Assembly (NCBI GenBank): GCA_030998225.1 | Contig: JAPYXD010000754.1 | Span: 3,410,001-3,474,000 of the forward strand | Direction of reading: 5' to 3' | From: Diplolepis rosae | Lineage: Eukaryota > Arthropoda > Insecta > Hymenoptera > Diplolepididae | Length of the DNA stretch: 64,000 nt | Shown here: positions 37,746 through 50,560 of the stretch, in pieces | Layout of the letters: each line of letters opens with the position of its first letter | Position numbering within the stretch: the first letter of the stretch is position 1 | Translations under genes and position numbers: made by a program | The notes under the pieces: generated by a model | What the model saw: the letters and a program-made list of their open reading frames with translations, nothing else | Databases searched by the model: none | Told to the model about the DNA's origin: nothing

Positions 37746-37838
37746 ATGGCGGAAAACCAAGCAAAGCAGAAGCCAGAAGAAATGCGACGGCGTCAGAAGA
37801 AAACTTTGCGGCATTGCTTTAGGAACATATTTTACTAA
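37746..37838 (+). other. Small upstream ORF in the presumed PHF14 5' leader
   Basis: An ATG in the context taactATGGCGG opens 30 codons, rich in K, Q, E and R (starts MAENQAKQKPEE), ending TAA at 37838, 187 bp before the PHF14 start codon. If transcription starts upstream of it, it would be a uORF. It matches no family I know. It could equally be a chance ORF in the promoter. Confidence 0.25.
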
Positions 37839-38025
37839 TATTATTTCAATTATTTGCGTGATTTCGCGCAACTTCGTAGTGATAATGGTGGTTTTATGGT
37901 TTCCATAACTTCATAAATTGCTTTTCGATGTGTCGGGAGTGAATCTAAAGGAGAAATCAGTGAATAAAATTGGAAACAAAATATCATTTTGAAGTACAAT
38001 CAAAGGACTTGCATTTCAGATCAAA

Positions 38026-38230
38026 ATGTCCCAGGAGGACGACGTGGGATTTTTGTATAAAACTATGAGTGAGTAGTTGTAATCAATAATCTGATAAGTA
38101 TTATAAAAGCTATAAATACGTTTGATAATATATTTTATCGTATGGATTCTTCTAGTTTTTTAAATTCAAAATTGATAGAATTTTGTGCACTTTGATTAAG
38201 GGATGGTATGTACTTATATGCATATATACA

Positions 38231-38262
<32 letters not shown>

Positions 38263-41200
38263 AAAATATATGATAAGATAAATTACTTAAAAAATTAGAT
38301 TTATATTAAATTAAAGATAATGCTGTAGTTCATTGCTTTTTACAATTAATAGGTTCAAACAAACTTAATTTTTGGAAGTATGTTTATTTTTAAAACATTG
38401 AATTTTTAAATTACATTTTTGAATGGATTAAAATTAATATTATTTATTTACCTTCGAAAAACGTATCTCATATTCTTGCGAATGTTATTTGTATAGAATT
38501 TTTTATTTCACTTTTTAAATTTAAAATTAGTTTGTTTTGTCGTTGTTTCCCGGGTGTCGATATTGAATATGGTGGAGTATTTTGTGGTTGAATTTTATAC
38601 ATGTGTATTGTTTACATTGTGTTACATTCCTTGCATAGCGGCATTGAAAATACATGCAAATACACGCGTTGAATATACCCTAAAACTGATAAATACACAC
38701 ACAAGCGAATGAGTGTAAAGATAGAAGCTAAAATACTCAGGTGTACTCAGGTTTCAAACCACCTTGAGAAAGATAGAAGCGGTATTAGTGTGAAATAAAA
38801 TTATTTATCTTTAATAACAGTGAATATAAGTCGAATATATGTTTTAAAATCCATTTTGTCTAGATTAAAATATCTTTATTCGACAATTATGAATACATGT
38901 ACGTATAAACTTGATTACTTGTAAACTAACATAACCTCTAATCATCCGTACTCTAGGATTTTTGGAACATTGCATTTTATTTAATCTTTTACCTCGAGTA
39001 AAATGATTGTTCTCAAAGTAAAACATTCATTGTATTGAGCAAATTGTTTTTCAATTTTGTAATATGCAAAAAGTTCTTGTAAAAACGGATGAAATATTTT
39101 TTTCCGGTTAGTTCTCTCATCAATCTTATAACCAAATTTGTGTTTGGTCTATAAACAGGTTGATAATTAAGGCCGATCAAGTTCCAGATCATTGCATGTC
39201 TTAAAAAATACAAAGCTATAATTATTGTATATATATATAACAAAATTATTAAAAAATAATTTTATCATATTTCATTCTTTCTGCAGTTGAAAGGGACCCG
39301 AAGAAAAGGCGAGTCAAGCCAGTAGAATCTGCTCAGCAGTCGTTGCTTGACTTTGACTTGGGAGAAAGTTCAGACGACAGTGACTTCAGAATAGAGGATC
39401 ATTGCGAAGAATCTGATGATGATTCTGTAGATTCTAATGACGCTGGCAAAGGTAATTTGATTTTAATTTTTAGCTCCAATCCATTTTTATCATTCATTTG
39501 TTTCATACGTTTTTTTTTTTTTTTTTAGTAGAAGAGGAAGATGATTCGGGAGAATCGGATGATTCCTTGGAAGATCCTATATTGGGAAAAAACAATGTCG
39601 GGATGACTGTAGGGGACGTTATAGAAAAAGCTCGTCAACAGGCATCTAAAGGAGGACCCATTGACGAAAAATTGGCTAAAATGCTCATCTGCTGCGGCTG
39701 TCTTGGTGATCGAAGCGATGATATTAATGAAATTGTAGAGTGCGATGGTTGTGGAATAACAGTTCATGAAGGTAAAGGCTTAAATAATTCAAATTTCAGT
39801 ACATCTTTTGATAATTTATTTTAAACAGTCCTTTTAAACAAAAATTCTGTACTTATAAGACCTATAACTCTAGTGCATCTCTGTTATTCATTAAATAAGG
39901 TTGTTATGGTGTATCGGATGTGGAAAGTTTCTCGAGTACAGATTCTCTCTCTCAATCGGCACCGTGGTTTTGTGAAGCTTGTAGTGCAGGGATAGAAGAT
40001 CCTTCATGCGAATTATGTCCAAATAAAGGCGGAATTTTTAAAGAAACTGACGTTGGCAAGTGGGTTCATTTGGTCTGTGCTTTATACGTTCCTGGAGTTG
40101 CTTTCGGAGAAGTTAGTATAATTACAATATCGAAAATCAAGTTTATATACATGTTTTTAATCATTTTAATAAAAAATTTATAATGTTAGGTCGATCGTCT
40201 GGCAAGCGTTACTCTGTTCGAGATGGCTTATAGCAAATGGGGAGCAAAACAATGTTCTTTGTGTGAAGACTCCCAGTTCGCTCGTACTGGAGTTTGCATC
40301 GAATGTGACGCAGGAATGTGTCACACTTACTTCCACGTTACTTGGTAAAATATGTATATTATTTAATTTATCACATTTTGATGTAAATTTTCACAAAATG
40401 TTGAATATCTTACTCAATAACTGATTAGATTTAAGTAGTAATAAATATATTCCTGAACTTGCTCTTTCAGTGCTCAAAGGGAAGGGCTTTTGTCCGAGGC
40501 TCACAGCGAAGAAGTAGATCAGGCAGATCCATTTTATGCTCACTGCAAATTGCATTCTGATAAAACTCTTGTTCGTAGAAGAAGACGGAACTGGCTCGCC
40601 TTACAGTTACGTGCTCAATATCGTTATCAGTTATTGAAACAGCCCGATCATTTAGATTCTGAAGAACAACGTAGAATTCAAAGAAAACTTGCCAAACATC
40701 GGCACAAGTATTTGGCTCATAAGACTTCCAGACCATCTCCATGGGGTACGACAAATAATTTAATGCCCATTACAAAACAAATATCCTTTAAAAATTTTTA
40801 ATTTACTGAAATGTATTAATCATTTTTTAAAATCAGTTCCAACGCAAAAAATGCCTCGTCTGCTGACTACATCTGCATCGGCTATTCGACAGTTAGCCAG
40901 GAAAGCTGAACTAATGGGGGTGGATACAAATGCTTTGGAAGCACAAGAAGCGCAATTAGTCGCCTTGGTTGATATCCGAAAAAAATGGCATATCCCTCCT
41001 GCTTTCAGTGTCGAGTTTATTGGTTACTATTTGGACAGAAATCTACGGGTCACTTCTATGAAAAGAAGACTTCAAGAGTTGCTTGACATCAACTCGCAGC
41101 TTCTTAATGAGCAGCAGAGACTTGATAAAAAGTACGACGAAGCAATGAAAGAAAATGAGGAGCAAATCAAGATGAACGTTTCCCTGAAAGAGAAAATCGA

Positions 41201-44200
41201 AATGTATCATAGAGTCTTGAGAACTGCGGGTTACGCCAAACCTCTTCCGTTTGTAGCAGACATCGCTAAACCAAGAATGCCACCTACCCTTGGTAAATTT
41301 ATTCATCTTTTGCTACTGTTTCATTACCTACGATTAGGAGTCACTTGAATAATTTTTTGGCATTCTACAGGTGTCCCGACAGCAGCTGCTTTAAAAATGG
41401 GAGTTGGGTTTCCTCTGCCTGTAGGAAAAGGGGGAGAAGTTGGTCGTGAAGGCAGAGTTCTTAGTAGTCAAGCTCACGATCAAAATCATAAAGGAGAACT
41501 GACTTTGAGACACCAGTGTGGCATTTGCAGAAGATCTACCAATCAGCATTTACTTGCTAAATGTGACACGTGTCATCTTCATTACCATCTTTCTTGCCTT
41601 AGTCCACCGCTGTCTCGAATGCCTAAGAAAACTAAACTAATGGGCTGGTAGGTGCAATTTTGATTAATTCTAAATGACACCTAGCGCAATTTTGCAATTA
41701 CTTATTACTTTTTTCTTTGCAGGCAATGTTCAGAATGTGATAAAGAGTCTTCTGGCTCTGATGTAGAGCGCGTTGACACCTCGGCTCCTCGAAAACTGCG
41801 CCATTGTAAAGACGAATCTAATCATACTCCAACTCCACCTCAAGACATTACAGTTTCCATTCCACAGACTCCAACTACATCTAAAATTTCTAAATACGAT
41901 ATTAACACTTTCGATGCGCCTACTACTCCCAAGGTAATTAGAAATTATTTTTAAGAAGATTCAGATTAGGGTGCTCAGGAATTGTAACGCAATTTTATGG
42001 AATGTTTTTAATTTAAATATCACCTTCCATTTAACAAATTTTTGGAGCACACATTTAAAGAAACAATTATTTAATTATCAATTTAAAAAGAAAAGTTCGA
42101 AATTTTTAAAATTCATTAATTATTTTGAATTATAATTTTCAATTGTTTATCAATAAAAAGAATTAATAAGTTAAAAATAAAATAATGTATAGATCAAATG
42201 ATTGACTATTTTGAAAGTTAGAAATTTCGAAGTAAAGTTGTTTTATTTTCAAGATTTCTATTTTTTAATTTCGATTTTTTCTAATCTTATTTTAAAAAAG
42301 AGACAATGGTTTTGAAAAAAAATTACACGTTGGAGGAACTAGAAAAGATTTTGAATTATAAGACTTCATTCGTGTTCGGATGAAAAAATTGTATACGCTC
42401 TCACTTTCTACACATCTAAATTTTCTAAACTTATATTACTTTTCAATTCTGCAAATATTTAAATGATTTGTGAATCATAGATTTCTTGATTGTTTTGAAA
42501 TTCTGTATTTTCACTAGACACTCTGATTAAAATCTGTTTTTTCATTGTCTTAAATGGTTTATTTTCTAGTTAACCATAAAGCCAATGGGACCAAATCCTT
42601 CGGTAGAGCTATTTCAAGTAGACAAAGTTAATTACAACCACCATTCGAACAACATACCAGCGAGAGAAGGTTCGCCTGAATATATGGTTGCTTCGGCTGA
42701 TGGTACTGAATCCTTTTCCCAGAGAAGTTCAAAGAAACGGAGGAGAGAAAAGCACAAGAGATATACTCCAGACCCTATAACTGGCGTTAAGCAAAGGAAA
42801 CGAAAGCACAAGAGAAAGAGTCTGGACGTGGAAAATCCAGAAGGACAAGGTCAACCAGAAATCCACAGACGGATCACGATTAAGGTATAAATTAAATCAT
42901 GTTATTAAATGTAGGTCTAGCGATCAAAGGGAGATAAGAAGCAACATTTTTGAAAGGTGTTTTCTTGAATTTTCAAATTCCCCTACCCAATGTAAGAATG
43001 TATCTCGAAACAAGTGTAGAGATCAATACATTTTTTTTCAATTGTTGAGATTGGCTGAGGAGCTATTGGAACTTGAAAAATACGAACGTTTTTTCTCTCT
43101 CCTGAGAAGTTTGAAAAATGCGCCTTAGCCCCTTTTGACCGCTAGCGCATCGGATCATGTTTATTTTAAAGCTAAGCAGTTTGTTTGAAAAGGAAATAAT
43201 AAGTAAATTTTTTATTTTATGTCATACTAGATAAAGCCGATTCCTCGACCAGAAGGGGACTTTGCTTCTGATTCAAGTCCTCAGATGTTCGTGGCGACGT
43301 CAACGAGCACTGAAATCACATCACATCCTCCATCACCTAAGTTTCCAGCTTCATTGCCTCCACCTCCGGTCATAACGAATACACCAGTGAACACAACTGG
43401 CTCTACTGGAAGATATTCGGCAATCAATAGAAAATCAAAGGATGCCGATCTTTTAACTCAGTGCAATGTTTGCGATACTCCTGGAACTAATCAAAATCTT
43501 GTCATGTAGGTGAATTTTGATGGGTTCTTAAAGTTTCTTTTTAAATTTTATTTTAGTTTCTGGTGATTCATTTCATTGGGCCCTTTAATACTTTTAATTT
43601 TTTATTTCTCATATTCGAATTCATAAGATTTTATTACTTTTATTGGAGAAATAATCAATACGGGTACATTTCGGACATCAGTATCTTTGTATTATAAATT
43701 TTTGCCAACGTTTCGCCTCCTCTCCAGAGGCATCATCAGGGCATACAAAAAATTTGCCAGAAAAACGTACATTACAGAAAGGATAATAAAATGTAAAGTG
43801 AGGTCAACTCAAATTTTAAAAAACCGTCATGTTCAAACTAAAAACACTGAATAAAATGAATTTTGTTCGTGTTAACTTTAAATTTGAATTTCCGAAATAA
43901 AAGAGATATAACGTCATCTCAATTGAAATTATTAATATAAAAAATAAAAATAAAATTATGATACAAATATACTGATGTCCGAAATGTACCCGTATTGATT
44001 ACTTTTACAATTATCTTAATATAACTTGGATATAAAACAAATCTTATATATAATTACTTTTATTTTCACTTTCATTTATGTCATCTTTTGGTTCTTACAA
44101 CTTATAATACTTTCTTGACTAAATCATGTGTAATTTATTATACAGGTGTGATGAGTGCAAGAAATGCTACCACTTTACCTGCCTAGATCCTCCAGTGAAA

Positions 44201-44355
44201 AAATCCCCGAAAAGACGAGGATATTCTTGGCATTGTGCAGATTGTGATCCTAGCGTGAGTATCTGTTAACATTAATTTGAATTGAACGCATATTTCGATG
44301 AGGAACAAATATTCGATTTGTTTTATTATTTCAGGCATCCGAATCCGAGAACTAG
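38026..44355 (+). CDS. PHF14: PHD finger protein 14 homologue
   Basis: PHF14 is a nuclear chromatin reader whose tandem PHD fingers bind the histone H3 tail. Thirteen exons: 38026-38068, 39287-39451, 39529-39771, 39900-40111, 40190-40344, 40471-40745, 40837-41292, 41371-41647, 41723-41933, 42570-42884, 43231-43505, 44146-44254, 44335-44355. They total 2757 nt, 918 residues plus TAG. Residues 15-70 have the basic KKRRVKP motif and acidic DSDF stretches. PHD1 starts at C124/C125 and ends near C178. An extended PHD spans about 187-301 (CELCPNKGGIFKETDVGKW..). The SASAIRQLARKAELMG block follows, then a coiled coil near 445-500, PHD2 at 566-614 and PHD3 at 862-909. Basic NLS-like stretches lie near 730-765. 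Order, spacing and length match vertebrate PHF14 as I remember it. The start ATG precedes a 43-nt first exon. Intron 9 (41934-42569) and intron 11 (43506-44145) are the longest after intron 1; intron 11 holds a TIR element. Confidence 0.96.
38225..38265. repeat. TA microsatellite in PHF14 intron 1
   Basis: Runs of TATATA within AT-rich intron. Another longer run lies at about 61055-61095. Confidence 0.75.
43652..44001. mobile_element. TIR element (~350 bp) within PHF14 intron 11
   Basis: Left TIR TAATCAATACGGGTACATTT continuing into CGGACATCAGTATCTTTGTAT recurs inverted at the right end (..ATACTGATGTCCGAAATG, then TACCCGTATTGATTA), about 40 bp with one or two differences. The interior is non-coding and includes the minus-strand hammerhead-like core at 43710-43739. 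Insertion lies well away from both splice sites. Confidence 0.8.
43710..43739 (-). ncRNA. Hammerhead-like core, copy 3, inside a PHF14 intron
   Basis: On the minus strand: CTGATGA, T, stem GCCTC, loop TGGAGAG, stem GAGGC, then GAAAC. It lies antisense to PHF14, inside a TIR element unrelated in flanking sequence to copies 1 and 2. Stem I and III are not resolved by eye. Confidence 0.5.
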
Positions 44356-44760
44356 ACCGTCGATATTAGGATTGCGGAATAATTCTATTTAATCGTCTAA
44401 GTTGTAAAAATATTAATTCGAGCAATCACTGAAGATCAACTGATGGAAATAACACTGTTTTATTTTTTACGTATCAAAATATGTAAAATGACGTTTTAGC
44501 CATAATGAATTTATTACCCTTATCAATTTATTAAATGTCATGATTTATACTACGAGACAAGTAAATATTTACACTATGGAATTTATAGTCTTTTTGAATT
44601 CTGGAATTCATACTTTTGTTTTGAAAATTAAAATTTTTCATCTACATAAGTTTGTACTTTTATTTATAAGTCTTTTTGTTTAATAATCATAGTCTTTAAA
44701 TCAGAAGTATTTTTCCTCTCGAATATTAAAATCTAGAAATTTTAATTTATTTTCAAGTAA

Positions 44761-44766
44761 TTTATT
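44761..44766 (-). terminator. Candidate polyadenylation signal of MTFMT
   Basis: On the minus strand this hexamer reads AATAAA, 20 nt past the MTFMT stop codon. Such a short 3' UTR is plausible given that PHF14 ends 430 bp away on the other strand. A further TTTATT at about 44651 on the + strand is an alternative. Confidence 0.45.
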
Positions 44767-44785
44767 AAAATCAGATTCTGTACAA

Positions 44786-46435
44786 TTATGAGTGAAAATA
44801 AGAAGTTTTTCGCTTTTCGCTTCCCATGTATCCATTTCTGAAATTTAGAGCTGACATTTGAGGCTTTTTCGGTATGCCTATTTTCTTGATAGACACCCAT
44901 GTATTTTCTTTACAGTTTACGAGCAAAGATTCACTATTTTTATCGTATATCACCGTCCCTGCGTGGTAAATATTGAATGATTATTGCAGTTTCATCAGGT
45001 TTTAGTATTTCAAAAAGCTATTAAAAAGTAAAAAATATTACCTGGTTCAATTTGTTCAGGTATTACTTCTGGTGTACCCGAAAATACTCGAACATCATAC
45101 AGTTTTACAGCCTGGTCTTTGAAGAATGTCCTCAAGGGATACAAACCAGTTAATGCCCGACTTAAGTTATAGACGTTGTTTGCCGTCATTTCTTTCCATT
45201 TTACAAAAGATATGTCTGCTCGTATTTTTGGAGCTGAAACGCAATTTATTTATTTTTTGTGAATATACAATGCAGCTTTAATGTAATTTGAAAACTTACA
45301 TAATACTGTTTTGCATTACAAAAAAATAGTGATGCTATATTTACCATATGTGACACCTTCTTCTTTTTGAGGTATTCCACTGGACAAAATATCTGGTAGT
45401 TTTTCCATTGTGTTAATAAGTAATTGTGAGCCTATCCTAGCCAATTTTGAATATAGTTCAGGTTGCGTCTCATCAGGATAAACAGTTGTTACTCTCTGGG
45501 CAATAATTTCTCCTATATCAAATCTGTAATTAAGAATATTCGTTCCCTCACTTCGTTATCGTATAATTTCTTGTAAATAATTAAGAGAACCATACAATAC
45601 TTTTTTGGCATTATTTTCATTATAGAAATTCCTGTTTTCGTATCACCATTCATTAAGGTATAAATTACAGGTGCTGAACCTCGCCATCTAGGCAACAAAC
45701 TAGCATGAACATTAATCATGCCTCTGTAAAATAAAATGTTTGAAATAAATTTATCTTAAAGAGGAATATGTACTTTAATCATTACTTGTAATGAAAATCA
45801 GACATACAAGGGAAACGAGTTGATGATGTGAGATGGAATCAGATGACCAAAAGACACAACGACTCCAATATGAAATTCCATGTTATGAATTTCAATAGGC
45901 CAATGATGGATAGTAATTCCATTTTCATTCGAGTATTTTGTAAGATTGTTTTCTTTACCTTTGTACGCCGTCACGATTTCCAGATGACAAAGTAATTTCT
46001 GCTGTCTACTAAGAGAAATTAACGTTTTAGTTTTTCAAATATGTCAACCATTATAAAATGGAATATTTTTAGCCATTACAAGTCATTGATATTAAAGTCT
46101 TTTCTTGATTTATATTCTTGAGGCCACAGAAAGTAATAAATTAAATATAAGATTGGGTTTTATATAAAAAAGAAAACAATTGTAAATGTCTTGGAGGTTA
46201 TGGGTTAAACTTACTATTGATTATGAAGAGCTTTTAAACTGTCTAAGGCAAAGTCATCTGATCCAAAAAATAAAACGCTCCAAGGTCCTTTGCTTGGAAA
46301 CGGTACATTGGCGATTTTTTTGCAGAATAAGGGCGAATTTCGCGCTTCGTGATCTATCAAAGACTTTGCTCCAGAACGTACGAATGCCGAAATGCATTTT
46401 AAAATTCTTCGCCTCGAAAAAGTACACACTGTCAT
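44786..46435 (-). CDS. MTFMT: Mitochondrial methionyl-tRNA formyltransferase
   Basis: The enzyme formylates Met-tRNA(Met) with 10-formyl-tetrahydrofolate in the mitochondrial matrix, for translation initiation. Six exons on the minus strand: 46435-46215, 46008-45808, 45723-45601, 45523-45345, 45233-45042, 44958-44786. They total 1089 nt, 362 residues plus TAA, with all phases consistent. The N-terminus is basic and hydroxylated ([14 protein letters not shown]), as in a mitochondrial presequence. [10 protein letters not shown] begins the Rossmann-type formyl-transferase fold. SFGHLIP and [16 protein letters not shown] carry the catalytic Asn (N145) and His (H147); FDIGEI gives the catalytic Asp (D184). 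The C-terminal OB-like domain (about 241-340) has APKI, IKW-like FVKW and NGY motifs. Length is typical. The first donor lies right after CATAATCAATA and uses gtaagt. It is convergent with PHF14. The start is the first ATG of the open exon; a slightly different start cannot be excluded. Confidence 0.95.
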
Positions 46436-47039
46436 TAGTTTATTATTGACTAATAAGTTGATTAGATTTCAGGCCATCAAATTTACTGATAAATTTATTT
46501 ATAGCTATAGTATATGTAAATGTGAGACTGTAAACATTATGATAGTCGGTCAGTTTGTTAGATCAAAAATTTTAAGGTTATAGCATAGACTATAATGAAT
46601 TGAACGGAAACTACGAAGTTTCATTCACATTGGCATCCGGTGATGATAACAGATTTTGCCACTAGAGGCGTTTTAATTTCTGCGTGAAACTTTAAATGTT
46701 TTGAATTTAATATTTTTATAAATATAGAATATTTTTCAGAATTATTCATGAAATTGATAATTTAAAATTCGAAATAGATAACATACAGTGAATATGGATG
46801 CTGCGCGATATAGTAGAGATAACATGTTTTTAAGCCATAGTTAATAATAATGAACAAAATTCAACTAACCTTTATAATATTTAGAATACGTACTTCGCAC
46901 ATGGAATTTATTCAATAACTTTTCTAAGAGATCCTAAATAGAAGATAAAATTATTTTTACAAAACAACACTTTTCACAGAAATTATCGTTAGTATTGTAT
47001 AAAGTGAAATTTGAGGGATATTTGAAAAATCAAAATTTC

Positions 47040-47840
47040 TTTTATATATTTTTATTCTTTTAGTCGTATCTGTGCTTCTACAGGCTATAGAGGGTTCTTG
47101 ACCAATCAAATTGCTATATTTCGACTTGACTTAAGGCCATGGACCAACCGGACCACGCGACGAGATTCCTACCTTACCGGCATGATAGGGTTTATGTAAT
47201 CCCATTTCCATGAAAAATGAGATACTGAGTTGAAAATTTATAAAAATGAATAAAATGCACGAAGATAGGTCTATCTGGTCATAAATGTTTATAAGTATAA
47301 ATAGAAATTTTGTTCCAAAGCTTTAAAACTTTATTCCTGATCCAATTTGGCTTTTTGAACTGAATCGGATTGAAATGACACATAATTGGAATTTCAGAAC
47401 GGAAAAGAACTGTCTTAGCATTAGGAGAATATTATGGTAGAAGCAGTGCTCTTTGACAGTGTATAGGCTTTTCAACCAATAAAAATCCTCCATTCCATTC
47501 CTACGTACCCCACTTAAAACTTTGCTGTTTACTTCCTTTCTGATCATGTATTTCTAATTCGATTCTTCGATTTGAACTGAATCGGGAGAGTATGATCTGG
47601 TACGATGGTAGAAGACATCTTTACCCTTCTACAGGCTATAGGGTTCTCGACCAATAGAAATCCTCCATTCCAACCCTACTTAAGACTTTGTAGTTAACTT
47701 CCTTTCTTATCATGTATTCCCAATCCGTTTAGCTTTTTGAACCGAATCGGGGTTGAATTGACACAAAATTTAAATTTCCGAGCTAAAAGAATCGTCAAAG
47801 TATTAGGAGAATATGATGGTAGAAAAGATATTTGCAGGTA
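47040..47840. repeat. Diverged tandem units with CTACAGGCTATAGGGTTC
   Basis: TTCTACAGGCTATAGAGGGTTC (about 47077) and CTTCTACAGGCTATAGGGTTC (47628) recur, as do TTTTTGAACTGAATCGG (about 47350, 47565, 47733) and TTAGGAGAATATTATGGTAGAA (47420, 47803). Imperfect direct repetition with unit length roughly 170-290 bp. Confidence 0.6.
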
Positions 47841-47860
47841 GGTATTCATTTCTCCGAAGT

Positions 47861-47994
47861 CACACGCAAAAAAATGTGTAGCTAGTGCAAAGAAACATAT
47901 CGCTGTTCCAGCTATATTATTAACTATCCTAGCCATAAATATGGTTGACATAACCTAAAAATCCTTATGAAAGCTACACATTTTTTCCGTGCAC
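47861..47994. mobile_element. Short MITE, ~134 bp
   Basis: CACACGCAAAAAAATGTGTAGCT at the left and AGCTACACATTTTTTCCGTGCAC at the right are inverted copies. The interior is non-coding. The ..CCGTGCA end is like that of the 17157-17663 element. Confidence 0.75.
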
Positions 47995-48905
47995 AAAGCT
48001 CAGTTTGCCGAAGGAGTCGCGATAGATTACTAGATTGATATCTAAAAATATGAAGATTTGAATGATAATTACACAAATTTGTAAATAAAATTGAGAATTT
48101 TATTTTTATTTCTCATAATCTCATAACCATTACCGACATTGCCTGTCTAATACTTCAAAACTTTATTTTTATTTTATTATATTTTTATCGAATTAATGTC
48201 TCGGATTGAATCGGAATAAATCGGATTAAGTCCAATTGATTTTCGACCTTTTCTCATCAAGCAAATTCAGTTTCTAACACAAAATTATTATTTTGCTATC
48301 TATAAACATAAAACTTACATAAGGAGTTTTCGGAGAAATATTTTCTTTAGTATGTAAATACTAAAAATTCTCTAGTCATGATTTTTGTCAAGTTCGATCT
48401 ACAATCACTCAATTTCTGTTTCACCGACATTAAAGTGTTTCAATTGTTCAAAATTAAACAGAGTCTACAGATACAGACCTTCGCTAATATATTCTCACTC
48501 TCACTCACTTTTTAAATACCTGTAAAGGGACTTTATTTATGTTAGAAGTATCACCATCATATTGCTTCACAAAGCAGAAATAAAAAAAGAGTTAAGAAAA
48601 AACTTTGTAGAAATCCGTTCAGCTTCCATTTTATAAAAAAAACTAATGCATTACTCAGTTAGAGTAGCTCAAGGCGGAAGATAAGACGTTACTGCGACTG
48701 GCCAAGGGTGTATTTTTCTGATGGGAGTATTCGAGCATTTATCACTTGCCTCCTTCCCATTGAACTAGAGAAGAGGGAAAGAATAGATAAAGGTGCGATT
48801 GAATGATATACATAGAAAATATATTCAAATGCCTCATTCATTTAATTGTAAATGTACATATTTGTCGCAGTAGTACATAATAATTTTTTCTCCTTTACTT
48901 TACTT

Positions 48906-49525
48906 TCACTTGACAAATTATTGTAAACTCAAAAAATGTAGTATTTTATGACTTATTTCATAATTTTCTTTGTATTAATATTCCTGGCGAAAGTATCGGA
49001 TAGGAATTTATTCCGAGCCAATCAGAACTATTCCGATTCATTCCGATATCTGTATCCGAGCCAATGCGAATGATTCTGGACCAATCCGAAAATCGTTTTG
49101 TAACTCGTTTGATGGAAAACAGTATAAAATCGATCGATTGATCCAAACCGAATTTTCAATCAGAATCAATCCGAATGAATCTGAGGTCGGAATGATTCGG
49201 ATAATTCTGATTGAAAATTCGGTTTGGATCAATCCGAGCTTGGATTGATCGGATTGAAAACTTGGGTTCGGATTGGTTCGGATTCATTCGGATAGTTGCC
49301 TTGGATTACTTCGGATTAGGTCGGATCGATTTTTACCGTTTTTCGTCAACCGAGATATAAAACGTTTTTCGGATTGGTCCAGAATGATTCGCATTGGCTC
49401 GGATACAGATATTGGAATAGTTCTGATTGCCTCGGAATGAATTCCTATCCGAGTCTTTCGCCAGGGATACTAAATTGTCTAAAAAAGGTATATAAATAGG
49501 TTTGGATATACAATTATTTATTGTT
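48906..49525. repeat. AATCCGA repeat block B with unique flanks
   Basis: Ends read CCTGGCGAAAGTATCGGATAGG and (inverted) CCTATCCGAGTCTTTCGCCAGG at about 48985 and 49445. The interior is AATCCGA/TCGGATT heptamers arranged as a palindrome. Its left flank (48906-48985) recurs inverted at 53400-53485, and its right flank (49470-49525) recurs inverted at 56345-56390. Confidence 0.85.
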
Positions 49526-49556
49526 CAAAATATTGATAGCATATCTAAAATAAAAT

Positions 49557-49905
49557 TAGATTGGAATTTAATCTGAGTGAATCAGAGCTATTCCAAGCCA
49601 CTCCAAAATCTGTTTCCGAACTGATCGGAAAAAGGTATTGTATCTCGTTTGATGAAAAACCAATCCGACTTGAACTGATTAACTCTGCTTCAATCCGAAT
49701 GAATCTGAGCTCGGATTGAACCAAACAGAATTTTCAATCCGAATTATTCCGATTTCGGATTCATTCGGTTTAGATCAATCCGTGCTCGGACTGATCGGAT
49801 CAAAAACTTTATATGGATTAATTCGGATTGATGCCTCAGATTCAAGCAGAATGAATCGAATTAAGTTGGACTGATTTTTGACCGATTTTCATAAAACGAG
49901 ATACA
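49557..49905. repeat. AATCCGA repeat block C
   Basis: Contains GGAATTTAATCTGAGTGAAT, CAGAGCTATTCCAAGCCACT and ACTGATCGGATCAAAAAC. The reverse complement of 53820-54135 follows it closely along its length. Confidence 0.8.
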
Positions 49906-50039
49906 AAACGTTTTTTATTGGTTCGGAATGATTCCGGATGGTTTGGAAGCCGATTTCAGAAAAACAATTTCGTTAATGTAGGAATCTATGGGTGATACAT
50001 GAACTTTATTTCACCTTGTCCACTTGTCCAGTAAATCAA

Positions 50040-50560
50040 GGCCTCGATCGAGTGGAATTGAATCCGTGCGAATTAGGGCTTTTCCGATCATTTCTGGGAT
50101 CTGTTTCCGAATCATTCTGAGTCATTCCGAAACAATTCGAAAAATTTGTTGTACCTCGTTTGATGAAAAACGGTCAAATAATAAATCCGACTTAATCATA
50201 TTCAATCCGAGTTATTGATCTCAATTAATCCAAACCAAGTTTTCAATTCGAGTCAATCCGAATCAGTCCAAGCTCAGATTGATCTCAACCGAGTTTTTAA
50301 TCTGTATCAATTCGAAAGAATCCGACTCATTCCGACTTCGGATTTATTTGGATTGGGAATTCGGTTTATATCAATCTGAGCTCAGATTAATACGGATTGA
50401 TAATGTGGTTTGGATTAATGTCTCGGATTGAATCAGAATAAAACGAATTAAATCCGATGGATTTTCGACCTTTTCTGTTATCTTCTGTTTTCTTTTATTT
50501 TACATGGTTCAATTGATCCATATTGAATTTCCTCTTTCATTTGGAATCAAACTCAACTAA
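50040..50560. repeat. AATCCGA repeat block D
   Basis: From GCGAATTAGGGCTTTTCCG to TTCGACCTTTTCTGTTATC this block is matched, inverted and at high similarity, by 52850-53275, including the non-repeat tail after it. Confidence 0.85.

Larger units (their letters stand above)
46436..48905. other. MTFMT upstream region and intergenic DNA
   Basis: The first 300 bp (46436-46700) should include the MTFMT promoter, with a GC-richer patch at 46620-46690; no clear TATA or initiator is picked out. Beyond it are tandem repeats (47040-47840) and a small MITE (47861-47994). No gene recognised. Confidence 0.5.

Noticed and set aside
40467..41306. Minus-strand ORFs opposite PHF14 exons 6 and 7
   Set aside because: They are antisense shadows of well-supported PHF14 exons.
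46186..46449. 87-codon plus-strand ORF
   Set aside because: Antisense to MTFMT exon 1, whose protein sequence is clearly recognisable.
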